The notes: generated from the sequence alone by a model not told the origin. Shown: positions 36,365 through 60,650, counted from the stretch's first letter. The stretch: 64,000 nucleotides of DNA from Telopea speciosissima (GCF_018873765.1 NC_057924.1:3348001-3412000), one strand, 5' to 3'. Translations and numbers: made by a program.

Positions 36365-36902
36365 CATGGAGCTTCGTTGAAAAAATTAAATAGTATGGAA
36401 GGGTGAAGCTCTATATAAACCACTTCTTGTTTTATTCTATTAAGTTTGAGGAATAATGGTTTCTTGATGCTCTGGCTTTGGTGCCAATACAAACCCTTTG
36501 TACCCTTGAAGGTGCTGATAGACGGATACTTTTAATAACCTGCGTGATGATTCCTAAAGTCAGCTGGTACTAATTCCTGCAGAACTGATCCTCCACTTTT
36601 TTTTTTTATTCAATATTCATTTAGATTTTCAGCTGAATTCTCCATACACCACAACCCTAGCATAAGATCCATCAAAATATTTTGCATCAAGTCCATAAAT
36701 CTCCATAGCCCATTCAACTTATGCCCCAATCAACCACAATATGTATACCCACCCCATGCATTTTGTGGTTGCTGCAGTTGCACGTTAACACAGTTACTGT
36801 CAGATCATTCCACTTTAACGAAATACATCGAACTATGCATTTTTGTGGTTGCAAAATGCAAGGTTACTTGCAACCTAACTAAAATCAAATTCAAACAAAT
36901 AT

Positions 36903-37025
36903 GGTGTACCCAGTGCACGAGGCTCCGGCCAGTGCAGTCATAATGTACACAACCCTACCCCCCCTTCGCAGAGAGGCTGTTTCTTGACTCAAACCCACGA
37001 CCACTAGGTTGTAATGGAGCAACTG
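36903..37025 (-). mobile_element. Au-type SINE, 5'-truncated
   Basis: Minus-strand Au core: GTGGGTTTGAGTCAAGAAAC, then AGCCTCTCTGCGAAG, GTTGTGTACATTATGACTGC and GCCTCGTGCACTGGGTACAC. It is in DUF1664 intron 1. The tRNA-like head is shortened and no clear target duplication is visible. Confidence 0.85.
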
Positions 37026-37744
37026 TTAGGGACTTTGGTAGAACTCATCCTTAAAAGCTAGCCGTTAAGGAGAGGGTGCCCAAGTACCTGTAAGCCTATT
37101 CAGGTCCGATGTGGGATTATGACTTCTGCCTTCTGCATGGAACTCTCTCCCCCTCCACGCGAGAGCAACCAAGATCTTCCCCCATCTCTCCCGCATTGGA
37201 TTATTACTTCCGCCTTCCAAGTAGAACCCAACAATCTTCCCCTCCATGCAGAAGCAACCAAGATCTTCCCCATCTCCCCCTCCATGCGAGAACAACTGAG
37301 ATCTTCTCCGACTTCATCCTCGGAGGCACACCGGGGGTTCCCACGCCCTAACTCTGCCACAACCTTGCCCTACCATGCCTGATACCACTTGTTGGGAATG
37401 AATATGCAACCACAAGGAAGAAACCAAACAAACAATCAAACACAACACGAGGAATTTACAAGGTTCGGCACGAATGCCTGCATCCACTAGAGAGAACCAA
37501 ATATTTTCCATTAAATCTGAAAAACTCTCTACAGTACTCTCTACCTCACAAAGTGATCTTCCCTTTGTTTGTGTCTAGGGTTTGCATAATAGAGACACTT
37601 TATAGGAAATCCCAAAACCCTAATCCCCACACAATTACAATTTTATCCATACATGTAATGGACCAAAATCCGACCCAATTACAAATACAAGCCCAATAAT
37701 AAATATATGAACCCGTTTAATACAAGACACACCCAACCCCAACA
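37026..37744 (-). mobile_element. LTR-element fossil: LTR, primer site and internal repeats
   Basis: 37390-37744 has LTR-type ends, TGTTGGGAATG and CCCCAACA. Directly left of it, on the minus strand, is TGGTATCAGGC, an initiator-Met-type primer site, so the 355 bp segment is a 5' LTR in minus orientation. The adjoining 37110-37389 carries three imperfect repeats around CAACCAAGATCTTCCCC. No protein is encoded and the other LTR is not recognisable. It is a small TRIM-like or truncated copy in DUF1664 intron 1. Confidence 0.6.
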
Positions 37745-38259
37745 GCAACATTACCATGCGCTGAGGTCCACCCTCAAAATCAAACTCAAACACAAAGAGG
37801 TAATACAAAGAAAAAAAGAGGCCATCATTACGATGCTTCAGGGGGATCATACAACGCCAAATTGAATTGTGACGTCAAAATCCAATCACTCGATATCAGC
37901 TCCAATCGAGGTCGTATTTCATGTCTTATTTACAACAAATTTTGTCTTCGCTTCTTGCTATTCACATGGTGAATGAAAAATGGAAAATATTGTTCATAAG
38001 TTCATGACTGAAAACTCTCTCACCACTCCCAATAAGTTTCTGATAAATATTTGAAGTACAGTGCGGAAGATCTAATTTGATCCAGTATAGAAGAACAAAT
38101 CAAACAAGAAAAGCAAGACCAAATCACGTTCCAAAAAGTAGATAATCAATGAAAACAAAGACAATGAACGAACACGGAATCAGACTGAGAAAGAAGCTTC
38201 TGACCTGCTCCGACGAGAACGAGAACTTTAGAAGTTGAAACTCCGGTCTGCATCGCCAT

Positions 38260-39763
38260 TTACGCAGCCAAGGCAGAGCGATCCACTGTAACCAAGGAAG
38301 AAAAGGTTCGTTTTTTCGGTTTCCTGTACTTGTTTTTTCCCGTCCACCTCTTTTTTTCAATCTTTTGTCTGAAAAGCACCTCGTGGCAGCCTGGTGGGCA
38401 TTGAACAGGAAGCAAATCAAAGTTTTAGTTCAAATACCTATAATACCCTTGTGTAGAACGTAAATGACAAAAGCTGTGTTTGGCTACACTACATCACGCT
38501 TTTTCAGCTCGGGCTGACCTAGGTCATCTAAATTAAAGGGTGTCAATCAGCTCAGTTTTGTTATCAAAATAAAAAAGGTAAATTACACATCATCCCCTGA
38601 TTTTCAATCGAATAATTTTTTATATTTTAGATCGAATTTCTTGTTTGATTTTTTGCATTCAATTTCATTCGACGCATTTCTTTCCTATAAGACTTGGGAA
38701 TGTATCGCATTCGTCTTGAAGAAACAAAGCACGTAAGAGAAAAACAAATAGAAGTGTAAAACTACAAAACAACAATAAGAAGAGTCAACAATTGAAGACG
38801 TAGGCGGGAGGTGACAAAGTCAAGATTGAAATCTCATAATATTTGTTTTAATGCTTTAGGGTTTAGTATGGTTTAAGTTCTATTTATACGAATTACAACT
38901 CATTTGGTTTAGTTCAAACCAATGGTTTTTGTCTAGATCAAAACCAAATCAAGTTTTAATTCCCAAAATTGATCGAACCAATTTTTTATAATTCAATTCG
39001 GTTCAAATTTACATGGCTAGTTTCCATTTCAGTTCTAAAATGACACTCTTAGCTTGAAATCGCATATTGTTTTGCACACTCCAATCATTTGTGATTGAGG
39101 ATCCTCTAATCTAATCCAAGGTTTTTATAAATGAAATCTGATCAAATGAATCGATCAAGCCCGATCCCAATTCAAACCGCTTCATATCGGCCCCCTCTAT
39201 ACAGATTTTCCAAGATTCCACCCAACCCTATCCAACTTCAGCAGTTCTGGGCCACTTTTAGACCAATTCCGGCCGAATCAGATCCAAACTGACCAATTCC
39301 GGTTTTTATATCACTGGACCACTGGTCCAGTCTCTACCAGGACACGCTCACAATAAGCCACTGTCATATTTATTTGATCTAATGGGGTCCGGCTGATCGA
39401 ACAGTCTAGTTTGTTCAAATTTTTGTTTGTCTTGATCATCTACTTGTTGTGTCCATGGCCATGCAAGTATGGCATTGACGTGTTCCTTCTACTTTCTGCT
39501 AAATTCTAATCTCAATCATTAATGAAGTAATCAAATGCTTTGCCTGGTCAATTATTATGAACTACAATCCAAAGTCCAACTCCAAACCAAGCAACCACAT
39601 GAAATTTATGCTTTGTAAGCATAGGCAGGTACCCTGTTCTCTGCAAGGCAATCTCCAAACCTGAAAGACAACTAATCCATTTGATAATTTCCAACAGATT
39701 CTGAGTTTCCCCTCGTACAATTATTGTTCTGCGAGTATTTTATGCTTTTCGTCGAGGTTTTTC
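38260..39763. promoter_or_regulatory. Shared divergent upstream region of DUF1664 and BPI/LBP genes
   Basis: 1.5 kb between two divergent start codons. No gene is visible. 38560-39050 is AT-rich. 39105-39345 contains repeated AATCGATC / CCAATTCCGG-type phrases, suggestive of an old DNA element without recognisable ends. No unambiguous TATA box was found for either gene. Confidence 0.5.
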
Positions 39764-42700
39764 ATGGCGACCGCTTTCTTCTTCCTTCTCATGCCATTCT
39801 TTTTGGTTCCTGCAAGTACCCATTTGCAATCTACTGAAGAGGGCTTTATTTCTACAGTTATTTCTGAAAAGGGTCTCGATTTTGCCAAGGATATACTGAT
39901 AGAGAAGGCAATTTCCTCTCTAACGCCTCTTTATTTGCCCCAAATCGAGAAGACTCTGAAAATCCCGTTGGTTGGAAATGTCCATTTTGGTTTATCCAAT
40001 ATCACAATTTACAGGGTGGATGTTCCTTATTCATATGTTAATCCTGGTGATACTGGTATTGCAATTGTTGCTTCGGGTGCTACTGCGAATTTGAGTATGA
40101 ATTGGTTTTATTCCTACAGAGCCTGGTTTGTTACTGTTTCAGATAAAGGGCATGCCTCCATTCAGGTATACCACTGGGCTTGTACTTACAGTTTTCTACA
40201 TATACTAGATAGCTGGATGTTATACTAGTTCCAATTTTTTATGTGTTCTTTCCTGGTTGAATTTGAAGTTTTGAGGATATTTTTCGTTCAAATTATCATG
40301 TTTGACGCACAGATAAGTTTTCAGGGAGAGCTGTAATGGAAGAATTCTCAGCGAAGAGATAATTGTAGCAACTATACCACTCCATTGGGGAGGAAAAAAG
40401 ATGTTTGTTGGTGTTTAGTATTTACAGAGTTAAATGTTCAAAACAAAGCTCACTTTTCTTGGTTTTACTGTATTTCCCAAAAAACATGGACTCATAGTCC
40501 AGTGACACCTATCAATTGAATTAACTAAAGCATCAAGTCCTCATACTTATAATAACCCTCAATACCGAATTCTCCATCATCAAATGATTCAAACTTGCAA
40601 CAAATTCTGAAGATCCTTCTACCAGATTCGTCCAAATATTACACTACCTTCTTTTTTATGGACTTGCACATATTAACTTACTGGTTGAGGGCTTTGTATC
40701 CATGGAAGTTGAGAATTTGAGCTTGAGAGCTTAGACCCTTGTACGGAAATTTTGCTGGTACCCACTTATCTCAAATCAATTATTACGTTGAAGGGTGATA
40801 GTTTCCAGCACCTTCAGATTTGATTTGATGATGGTTAAACTTGCCTAGACAAAATCCATGTTCTATGCGATTAAAAGCAGCATAATCTGTTTGCCTGACT
40901 TGGTGTAGTCCAGTTTGATAGAATATTCTTTGAAAGTTCCTTATCCATTTCCTCTATTAGTTAAACTTTAAATAAGAAGGATCTAAAACACTACGTGAAC
41001 TGGATATTTATGCTGTTTTAATTTGGTGTATATGAAATTCCCTTTGGTTGATGGCCATGGAATGATGCTGGCAATTATTTTAAAGCTTGTTTATCTTTTT
41101 TATCTTGTTTACTGTTGTGCTTATCTCCAATATGTTTTTCAATAAAGAATTGATGAGTCATCTTCTAGGTAAGGTTGAAGGCATGGAAGTGGGGCTTACT
41201 CTAGGCCTGGCAAATCAGCAAGGAACATTGAAGCTGTCCCTTATGGAATGTGGCTGTTATGTGAAAGATATTGATATAACCTTGAATGGAGGAGCTTCTT
41301 GGCTTTATCAAGGGTAAAGAGTGCTCTTTTGGGATTTGATTTTATCCGCAGAACGGTGTCTTCTCTTTTTTAATTTCCTTTACTTTTTTTCTTTATTCCC
41401 ATTGAAGAAAACTCTGCTTGGTGTTTTCATTATAGCGATGCAACCAAATGGCGATTCTTTTAACCTATTAGTAAAATCTTAAAATGAGTTTTATTGTGGG
41501 AAAAATTTTCATCATAAGACAAATTTTTGGTGAATATCTTGCATTAGTTAAGGGATTTATCAAAAATAAAATATCTTTGTCACTTCTCCACATATCGTTG
41601 GATATGAATGAGTTTGTTTCTTTCCTTTTCCCTGTACCAAGCATAATGCTCGGTGCCTTATTTTTATGGAACTGAACTACATGGTTGCAGTGACCTCTAT
41701 CTTCATGCTCAACGTCATCAATTCTCAGCTTTTCCGTATGATTCACATTGTTCTACAAAAAGACATTTGCTGAAGAAATCACATGTTTGCAACTTCAGTC
41801 ACCACAGTCAGGATTCCCTGCAGTATTGTTGCCCTCTGTGTCTATTCTTTAGTAAATACAGCTTACAGTCCTCTTTTCATCACTCAACCCATTGTCTCTC
41901 TTTTCTTCCAAGAAGTGCTATTTCTGACAACAGAAGACCATTATTGGATATATGCTTTACTGAATTCTGTTCTTCTCTGCTTTTTTAATTTTACTTCAAC
42001 GCTTTCAATTTTAACCTGAAAATTGCACCAACAGGTCCAGTCTGAGGTTATCAACCGCCACCAAAGTGCCACACCTTTGATCTGCAACCAAGTCATATAG
42101 AATCCAGGGTGCTCTAACCACATATGTTTAAACTAATGCAGAATTGCAGCTGACCTCATGCAAGTGTATTAATTGGTATGCAGTCTGAAGTAGGTCTAGG
42201 AAGGGCATTTAAGGAGATAGCTTGGATCAAAGAGTTAAAGCTATCTGATCCAAGAAAGCAATACAGTTAGCTCTGTGCTGATTTTTCTTTAACTAACAAA
42301 TTTTAAACCTAATGATATTTAAGGGGTATTAGAGGGGTGGATGGGAGGTCTGGCTTTAATAGTCTAATTGAATTTGACAAATGATATTTCCTGTGTTATT
42401 GCCGAATTACCAATTGGATCCTCAGAAGGTTTTACTCTCAGATTACCATCCAGGCATCCACTGTATTTCTAGCCTAAATGTTGGATATGTTTTCAGGCCA
42501 TTGCCTTTTGTCTTTTCATCTTTAGAAATTTGATGACGTTTTGAGATAATTTTCTTTTTCCTAGGTTGGTGGATGCTTTTGAAGGACAAATAAAGTCCTC
42601 AGTGGAAAATGCTATTACTAAGAAGATTAAAGAAGGGATTCTGAAGCTTGATTCCTTATTAAAATCTCTTCCAAATGAAGTCCCTGTGAATGAAATTGTT

Positions 42701-45700
42701 GCTTTAAATGTCACTTTTGTTGAGGAGCCTGTATTAAGTAATTCTTCCATTGGGTTTGAGATTGATGGACTATTTACTGCAGCAGATAAGGTTGTCAGCT
42801 CTGGAAACTACTTTAGGAATTCACAGCTTTCAGCTTCGTGCAAAGGTCCAGTTAAGATGCTTGAGATTTCCTTGGACAAAGACGTATTTAACTCTGCATC
42901 CAACATATACTATAATGTGAGTTTTTAAGTTTACGAATCTCAAAAAGTTCTTGTGTACTCGTTGAGTTGTAATTGCTGATTTGTGGAGTAATTCTTCAAG
43001 TCATGAAACTAGTTTATGAATCATGTGCTGGTGTATATGGCCAATATTTGCTTAATAAAGTATCAAGGACTTAATTACTACTCTGAAGGGGTGTATTTGT
43101 GCATCAATCAAGGTTTAGGTTATCAAACCTATGACTTGACCTGGTCAACCTTGTATGTTCGTATCTATGAAGGATGACAGTTGAACCTTTGGACTAATAA
43201 TTTTTGTCGGTGAACAGGCAGGATTAATGCAATGGATTGTGGACAAAGTACCGGATCAGTCCCTTTTGAATACTGCTAGCTGGAAATATATTGTTCCTCA
43301 ACTGTACAAGATGTACCCAAACGATGACATGAATCTGAATGTTTCTCTATCTTCTCCTCCAGTTATAAGGAGTTCACCTGATAATATTGATTCTACCATT
43401 TACTCAGACGTGACGATTGATGTTTTTGGTGACAATGAAATCATACCAGTTGCATGTATCTCATTGGTAAGCTTACATGCTTGATGAAAAATGTGATAAA
43501 ACTTAATTTTCATGCACTATTCCTGATTCTTTTGCATTTTTCCCCTCTTCTTTATTGATTTTGCTCTTTTCTAGTCTAGTCTGAAGTTGTAAGATGTGTT
43601 AACGTTATCATCTCATTGTATCCTTATTGTTGGGAAGTGTGACAATCGTAAAATTGAATTACCTGTTTTGTTTATCAGGCAAAAGTTGTCCAGTAGCTGC
43701 TATGTATCTTTCCCTGTATCATGCCTCCTCATCTTATTTGATCTGCAAGCATTATTTGAAGCTACATCTCCCCAGTAGACGGTAGAAAACAGCCAAACCA
43801 ACGGAAGTTATGGTGCTTCCGGAATGCAACGGTTCCCCTGTTTAGATAAGACAATCTAATCCGATCAATCCATTCACAAATATAAATTCTGATGCTGTTT
43901 GTATTATAAATAATGATAAACTCCAACAGTGTATAATTGAGTTAAAAATATTAGCAATACAGAGGTACTCTCTGTGACAGTATTATTTTTCAGAAACTAA
44001 ATTTACATAAATTAGTTTTACCAAATTCATATTAAATGGAGAGGGGTCAGTGGTTAATACAAAAAGAGCTTTGGTTCAGCTTATAAACATCAGAAGTATT
44101 TCTTGAGAAACCAAATAGTTGTGGCCTAAATGTGCCCATGGGCACTCAGACTTTAACCTCATTGATGATAGCATTTAGTAGAAACATTCGGCACACAAAA
44201 AACATGCACATCTCTGCCCCCTAAGGATCTTTATGTATGTATACATAGATGATGATGGTGCTTCACTCTACTTGCAAGTGTGTGATTTTAGTTCTTTGTA
44301 GCAATTTGACATTATGGGCAATTGAGTTCATTGTTTTTGTTGATTTGTACAACACATTCCAAATTTGATCAAACTTGCAACTCTCCCCCCTCCCCCCTTC
44401 CCTTTTCAAACTTTATATTATCTTCTTTGTTTTTCTTTAATTAAAAGAGTAATATTAATGATATCTTGTATATACTTCATTATAAACTTTATTTGTGATG
44501 TATGTATCATTCACCCAAAAAATGACGTTATCTAACATTTTCTTGAGACTGTGACTAAGAAAATATCAGGAACTGCAGAGATTTGACCGCTCTTCTCAAG
44601 GAGAGACTTGGAATGAACTGGGGATAAGTAGTGAGAAAATATATGGGTGGTGGGTTGACCACAAATATTACTCTAACTGGAGTTGAAAGGTAAATCAGGA
44701 TTCATATAGCTGATCCCACTGAGTTGGGATGAAGCTTAGGTTCCTGAACCACAGAACCAAGGTTCCAGGACAGGAGTTTTCCCTAATATGGAGGTCCCAG
44801 ATGCTACAAAATAGTATCTAGGTTTTCTTTCTTTTAATTTTGTGCTTCCCATGTCAAGTGGGCCTTTTGGTTTTGGAAATTTGAAAAGAAGAATTAACAA
44901 AAATTCAATAATAACTCTCACTAATGACGTTATTGAGAAGAAATGTTTAGGATCCCTGCTAAACTGAAGTACACTGTTGTACTTGTGGCCTTAAATTATG
45001 CATGTTCTAGAACCCAGCCTTTTGAAGTACCGCTACTTTTACCAAACAAGGAGTATTTTATGCACTTCACTGTATTCACATTTTTTGGAACTTTTCATGC
45101 TGTGAAACTTTGAATATGTCTCATGATGAACAGAGAAGGTTGTGTCTTGGAACAGGTAGTTACTGCATCAGGTTCGGTGGGCATCTCAGGGAATAACCTA
45201 GTTGGATCTGTTGAGTTAGTTGACTTCACCATGTCGTTGAAATGGAGCAAAATTGGTAACTTCCACATGTATCTGATTCAGGTATGCATGATATGCTCAT
45301 GCTTTAGTCTCTTCCCCCTCCCCCCAACCCCCAACCCCCACCCCCAAGCCATGCATGCTTGCCAGAAAAAAAAATGATGAATGGAAAGAAAGATGAACAA
45401 TATGTGCATATAAGCACCATGTGCATTGTATTTCACCTCGTCTGAATGTTTTATTTAGTAAATACCAGTATATTTCACATAAATTGTTCCCTAGTAGGAT
45501 CCCACCCCTGGGGGCGCGGTTCTAAGCCCTTCCTACCTCCTCTCAGTACATTGTGCAAAGCGGTGCCTCAATCTGCACTCCCATGAGTATTTGTCTCGCA
45601 TGGTCTGGTGTAGATGATGGATACCTGGGCACAAGTGTATTTACATGAATCATGTCTTTCATATTAATTATTTTTCCCACTGCAAAGCAATAGTACAATT

Positions 45701-46231
45701 TTGGAATCAGTTCAGTTTTCCAGAAAATTGTTCACACCGGTTAGTTCTTTAACTCGAATAAGTTGTTTGAAACCACATAGTTTTATTGATGCATTGCATT
45801 TGTCAGAATGAACTGACAATCAAAGTGGGCCTCTCTCTTGGTCGATATGTCTGGTCCAGTTTTCAGGATCATAGCTATCAGAGGAAAATCTGCCAACTTA
45901 ATCCCCTGTAGCAAAATTTTCCCTTTGAACATAGTAACATACTTGCATTATCCTTTTTCTGACTCCTTATATGAAGCTTACCAAATTGTCTAAATTTTTG
46001 CAGTCAGTGATGCGCACTCTCCTCAAAACGGTGTTCTTACCATATGTCAACTTACATCTCGGGAGAGGATTCCCATTGCCCATAATCCGTGGTTTCACTC
46101 TTCAAAATGCCGACATATTCTGTGCCAGTTCACAAATTCTTATTTGCAGTAATGTGGTTTTTGCCGATTCTTATAAACCCAAACTGCTTCCTTATGATCC
46201 AACGCATTCTCTTCTGGATTTTGGTTTTTGA
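39764..46231 (+). CDS. LBR: BPI/LBP family lipid-binding protein (plant LBR type), complete
   Basis: A secreted or cell-surface relative of mammalian LPS-binding protein and BPI; Arabidopsis LBR-1/LBR-2 bind lipopolysaccharide and affect defence gene expression. Exons are 39764-40165, 41174-41313, 42565-42916, 43218-43466, 45156-45281 and 46004-46231, all in phase with GT/AG borders, giving 498 residues. A signal peptide (MATAFFFLLMPFFLVPAS) covers residues 1-18. The N-terminal BPI barrel follows: GLDFAKDILIEKAISSL, GNVHFGLSNITIY, and GCYVKDIDITLNGGASWLYQG to about residue 181. The C-terminal barrel ends in HLGRGFPLPIIRGFTLQNADI. At exon 2 two AGs lie five bases apart; only the downstream one (GTAAG|GTTGAAGG) keeps the frame. 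It is divergent from DUF1664 and convergent with fumarylacetoacetase. No lesion was seen. Confidence 0.93.
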
Positions 46232-47282
46232 TAACTTTAGCTTTTCTTTGAAGATCCTTTCAGTCCTATTCTTCTGTACGGTTGGGAAATAGGGATCTCC
46301 TTGTTCCATATGAAGGATTTTGGTTGCCGCTTTGGCTTCTGTAACATGTCAAAGACGAAATGCACCCTCAGACCATGCTCAGATGATTCAGCATCATTAC
46401 AGTGTAGGATCACAGTGTCAATGGTGTAAATATGCTTCTAAAATCATGTTTTACTCCCCCATTGTTGATGTTAGTTTAGTTGTTTCTAATACAATACTTG
46501 CAAAGCGGGTGTAATGTTTGATTTTTTTTATTTTATTTTTTCTTTTGGGTGAAAAAGATGTTTGAAAATCAGTTTCAATTGTTTCTATTATATTCCCTTC
46601 AAAGCAGGTGCGATGTTTAGAAATCTACCATCAGGCCAAGGATTAAATGGTACACCTAATTCTACCTGAATTATTAAATTGAAAGACAGGAGCCTCACTG
46701 CCTTGTCATAGGATGACTCCATCCCCCCCCCCCCCAAAATAAAAATATTTTATACTTCGAATTGGGGTCGAATCGGTCCCAAAAACCTTAGAATCAGTCG
46801 CTTTGAAAATGTCTGGAGTCGAGATCAGTCACCACCGATAGCAATCCAAATCAAATTCAACCTATGCATCCCCCTCCAAGAAAAAAATTTGGGACCTTAG
46901 TGGGGCTGGTTTTGGGGAAGGGTGAGGTGATGTGGACCTTTGGTCTCCCTGATATTAAGAGGAGTTTGTGGGGGGAGGGGGAACATCTAGGTGCACCTTA
47001 AATTGTTTGCCCCCACAATATGGCTATGCTGAAATCCATGAATAACACATCCTCCATTTCAGTTTACTTGATCCAAGCATCGCAAATGCATCCACACACA
47101 CACACACATGAGAGAGAGAGACAGAGAGAGATCAACCACAAACTAAAGTTTCAAGTCTCATGCTGACCGATTCTGCTTATTATAAGGTCACTCAATTCCC
47201 CTTACAGATTTAACAACTCTATTGATGTCATGAGACCAATATCAGGAACAATTACAAGACTAATAAAAACCAGAAAACTTTG
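46232..47282. other. Convergent intergenic region, BPI/LBP and FAH 3' flanks
   Basis: About 1 kb between two stop codons, expected to hold both 3' UTRs. It contains a C13 run followed by A-rich sequence near 46725-46745, a (CA)n tract at 47092-47107 and a (GA)n tract at 47111-47129. No gene is visible. Confidence 0.6.
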
Positions 47283-58309
<11,027 letters not shown>

Positions 58310-60650
58310 TTTCAGATGATTTCGAGGTAGTCGAGCAGAAACACTGAAACAACTTCGAGATCGCCGTAAACTGCAAAGATGACTCTGTTTATAGAAGAAG
58401 ATAAGATTGGGAATTGTTCTTGAGAGAAGAGCCGTTTTTGTATTCGATTTTGGAGTAGTAGGAACAGTGACTCATTTATCCATTAAACAACAATTTGGGT
58501 TTAAATTAACATTTATAGAGGACTAAAGAAGACTTGTGGTAGTTAAGAGTTGCAAAGGAATGACTGAGGAGTGAGTGATGAGTTGGTGCCCGTCACCTTG
58601 TGAGGAGGTAGTTGTCATCCACCTTTCAAAGTTATAAATGAATCAGAAAATGAAAACAACAACAGCATCAGGATCAGAACCAGAACCAGATCCTCTACGG
58701 TGACGACAAGCGCTGTGGTTTTTCGTGTCGAAACTAATCATTGGCTTAATTAGCTTTCTCCTGCTGTTTGGCTTTGAAGTCGTTTCCCCTGCTCACGGCA
58801 TATAAGTCGCGACTTACAGTAACGGTTTCTAACTAAATTGTGCCTCCTAGTCACGCGGTTATAAGAAAAGCTAAAAGCTCACCTTCTTCTTTTTATTCCA
58901 CGCACTGACAGCAGTTGCAACATTCACTCTCTCTTTCTCTCTCGTATGATAGGACCAAGTCCAAATTGAGACTGACAGTAAGAACACAGTGGATTTCTTC
59001 TTTTGCCTCCATCTCTTTCTCATATAGAGCACGGACTATGAACAATGTAGCAGATGTCTTGGCTAAGAAGGCCATGTCCTTTTGTGTGTGATAGATTAGC
59101 CGTTATCCATTCCATGGTATCATGATCTCTGTGTAAATGAAATCACTGGTTGTAAACGTTTTCCAGTTGAGTAAAGTCTCCCCTTACCCAAAAATATAAT
59201 AGGACCAAGTTTCCCTTTAGCCACGGTGAATGAGAATCCAAGACAAGGGATATCAGAGGATATTTTGGGGAAAATACTAAAATCTAGGAGGGGTTTGCCA
59301 ATCCTAGGATGGTGGGAATCTATTCTCCAAGTGATAGAGGGAAACTTCATCGTAGTATAAAATTATAAATGATTTGAATAGCTTTGTTCAATTATTAGAG
59401 TAACTTTTGGTTCAGCAAGGGAACGGGACATGAAAATGTGCATGGTCAAATATGGATAATTTTATAGTTAGTCCCATGATTTTATGCCTGTATTTTAAAA
59501 TAAATTTTCTAAAGTAAAATATTTTTTTTATCTTACTTTTGATTGGTCTTTGTTTTATTTTCGAAAGTTCTTTAAGTAAAGGGTAAAAAGGAATTTTTTA
59601 AATAATTTATAAGTGTGTTTATTATGTCAATTTCAAGAGATGTCATTGTGGTGCATGATTCACCAAAAAAATATTAATTTGTGATGCATGCATTGAAATT
59701 ACAGGATTTTACATTCACTATAGAATAAGTGTTGTATTAAGAAGGAAATAAAATAAGATTAGAAATTATTTGACACCTTAAGAGATGTCAATAAAAAAAT
59801 CCTTTTAACAAAATACTTTTCATACTGTTAAAATAATAATATAGACAAGGCAAAAGATTTTGTCCATGGTCCTGTCCCCCCCTCTCACAAGAGGAGGTCA
59901 CAATGACAAAAAAAATCCCTATTGGACGAATTCGTAATCCCCTTCCCCTCATGTGGTTGTGCATGAAAACTTCCCCCTATAAATAACTAGATAAGTAGTC
60001 TTATGTTTGGAAGTGTAGCCTACGCTAGCATTCCCATGTGTTTATCTCTCTCCTCCTCAAAACAGATGGACTTTTCATATGGAGAAGATAGAAAGATAGA
60101 CTCGTCAGAGTATTGCATAGACCACACTTTCGGACGGAGTTCATTTTCCCAAACAGCTATCATGGAAACATTATAGCATCTAAGCCAAAATCACTATAGC
60201 TGAATTATGCTTGGATTTGTTCTCAAACATCCCTGGCCATTGTTTGAATTGGCATAATAAACTCAACAAGTTATTACCAAAATACCCTGCATATACCTCA
60301 ATTTGTTGGGGAATAAAAAGGAGCACCACAATTGAAAGACAAATATCAGCAACCACAGTAGTATGCTAGTATGCTGATGAAACCCAACTTTCCATGTGGT
60401 GAATTTTGAATTCATCTAAGAAAACCCTCATGGTTGGGCTGTCCAAAAATACCTACCCCTTATTATTATTTTTTAAGTATGAAAATCATGTCTACTTGTT
60501 TCAATGACCCAAGATTGAATTCTCACATTCACATGGGGTTTGGGTTTCATCATGGGTAAAGTGGTGGGTGTGGGTGGGCACCTAGATCTACCACTTTTTT
60601 ATTTTATTTTTTTTATAATGAGACATAGATATGCCACTCAGTATATCATG
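58310..60650. other. FAH upstream and intergenic sequence
   Basis: 58310-58470 is the FAH 5' leader and promoter. A short RNase H-like piece (NNVADVLAKKA) near 59038-59090 suggests a decayed L1 LINE fragment. 59340-59860 is strongly AT-rich. 60008-60140 carries a second copy of the dispersed repeat described at 10361-10560. No gene is visible. Confidence 0.55.
59020..59150 (+). mobile_element. LINE RNase H terminal fragment
   Basis: The reading RTMNNVADVLAKKAMSF matches the end of the RNase H domain in plant L1 LINEs and is followed by non-coding sequence. It is short and truncated, so the call rests on one motif. Confidence 0.45.

Larger units (their letters stand above)
26062..38259 (-). 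pseudogene. DUF1664 family gene, 12 exons, carrying an in-frame stop and an 8 bp frameshift
   Basis: Plant DUF1664 proteins are about 300-320 residues, with two hydrophobic N-terminal segments and a coiled-coil middle; their function is unknown. Exons in order on the minus strand: 38259-38205, 34808-34747, 33896-33825, 31385-31298, 30441-30363, 30238-30137, 29988-29899, 28325-28251, 28152-28120, 28013-27933, 26426-26364, 26232-26062. All have GT/AG borders and compatible phases. Landmarks are MAMQTGVSTSKVLVLVGAG, GWSFSDVMFVTK, DVTNSGLWYLCQFAGG and a C-terminus GLQFIVETAEAG. Two lesions sit in adjacent exons. Codon 65 is TGA (31382-31380), where the family has Arg in IRQLAQEIREL (CGA to TGA). 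Exon 5 has 8 extra bases at 30375-30390. Without these the protein would be 320 residues. The other ten exons are clean, so inactivation is recent, allelic, or an assembly error. Confidence 0.88.

Noticed and set aside
41087-41317. BPI/LBP exon 2 starting upstream at the long reading's ATG
   Set aside because: The conserved protein and the phase of exon 1 require the acceptor at 41172-41173. Upstream residues have no family match.
44690-44750. Second RTE LINE 3' end (GATCCCACTGAGTTGGGATGAAGC)
   Set aside because: The match is one short phrase with no coding remnant upstream, too weak to annotate.
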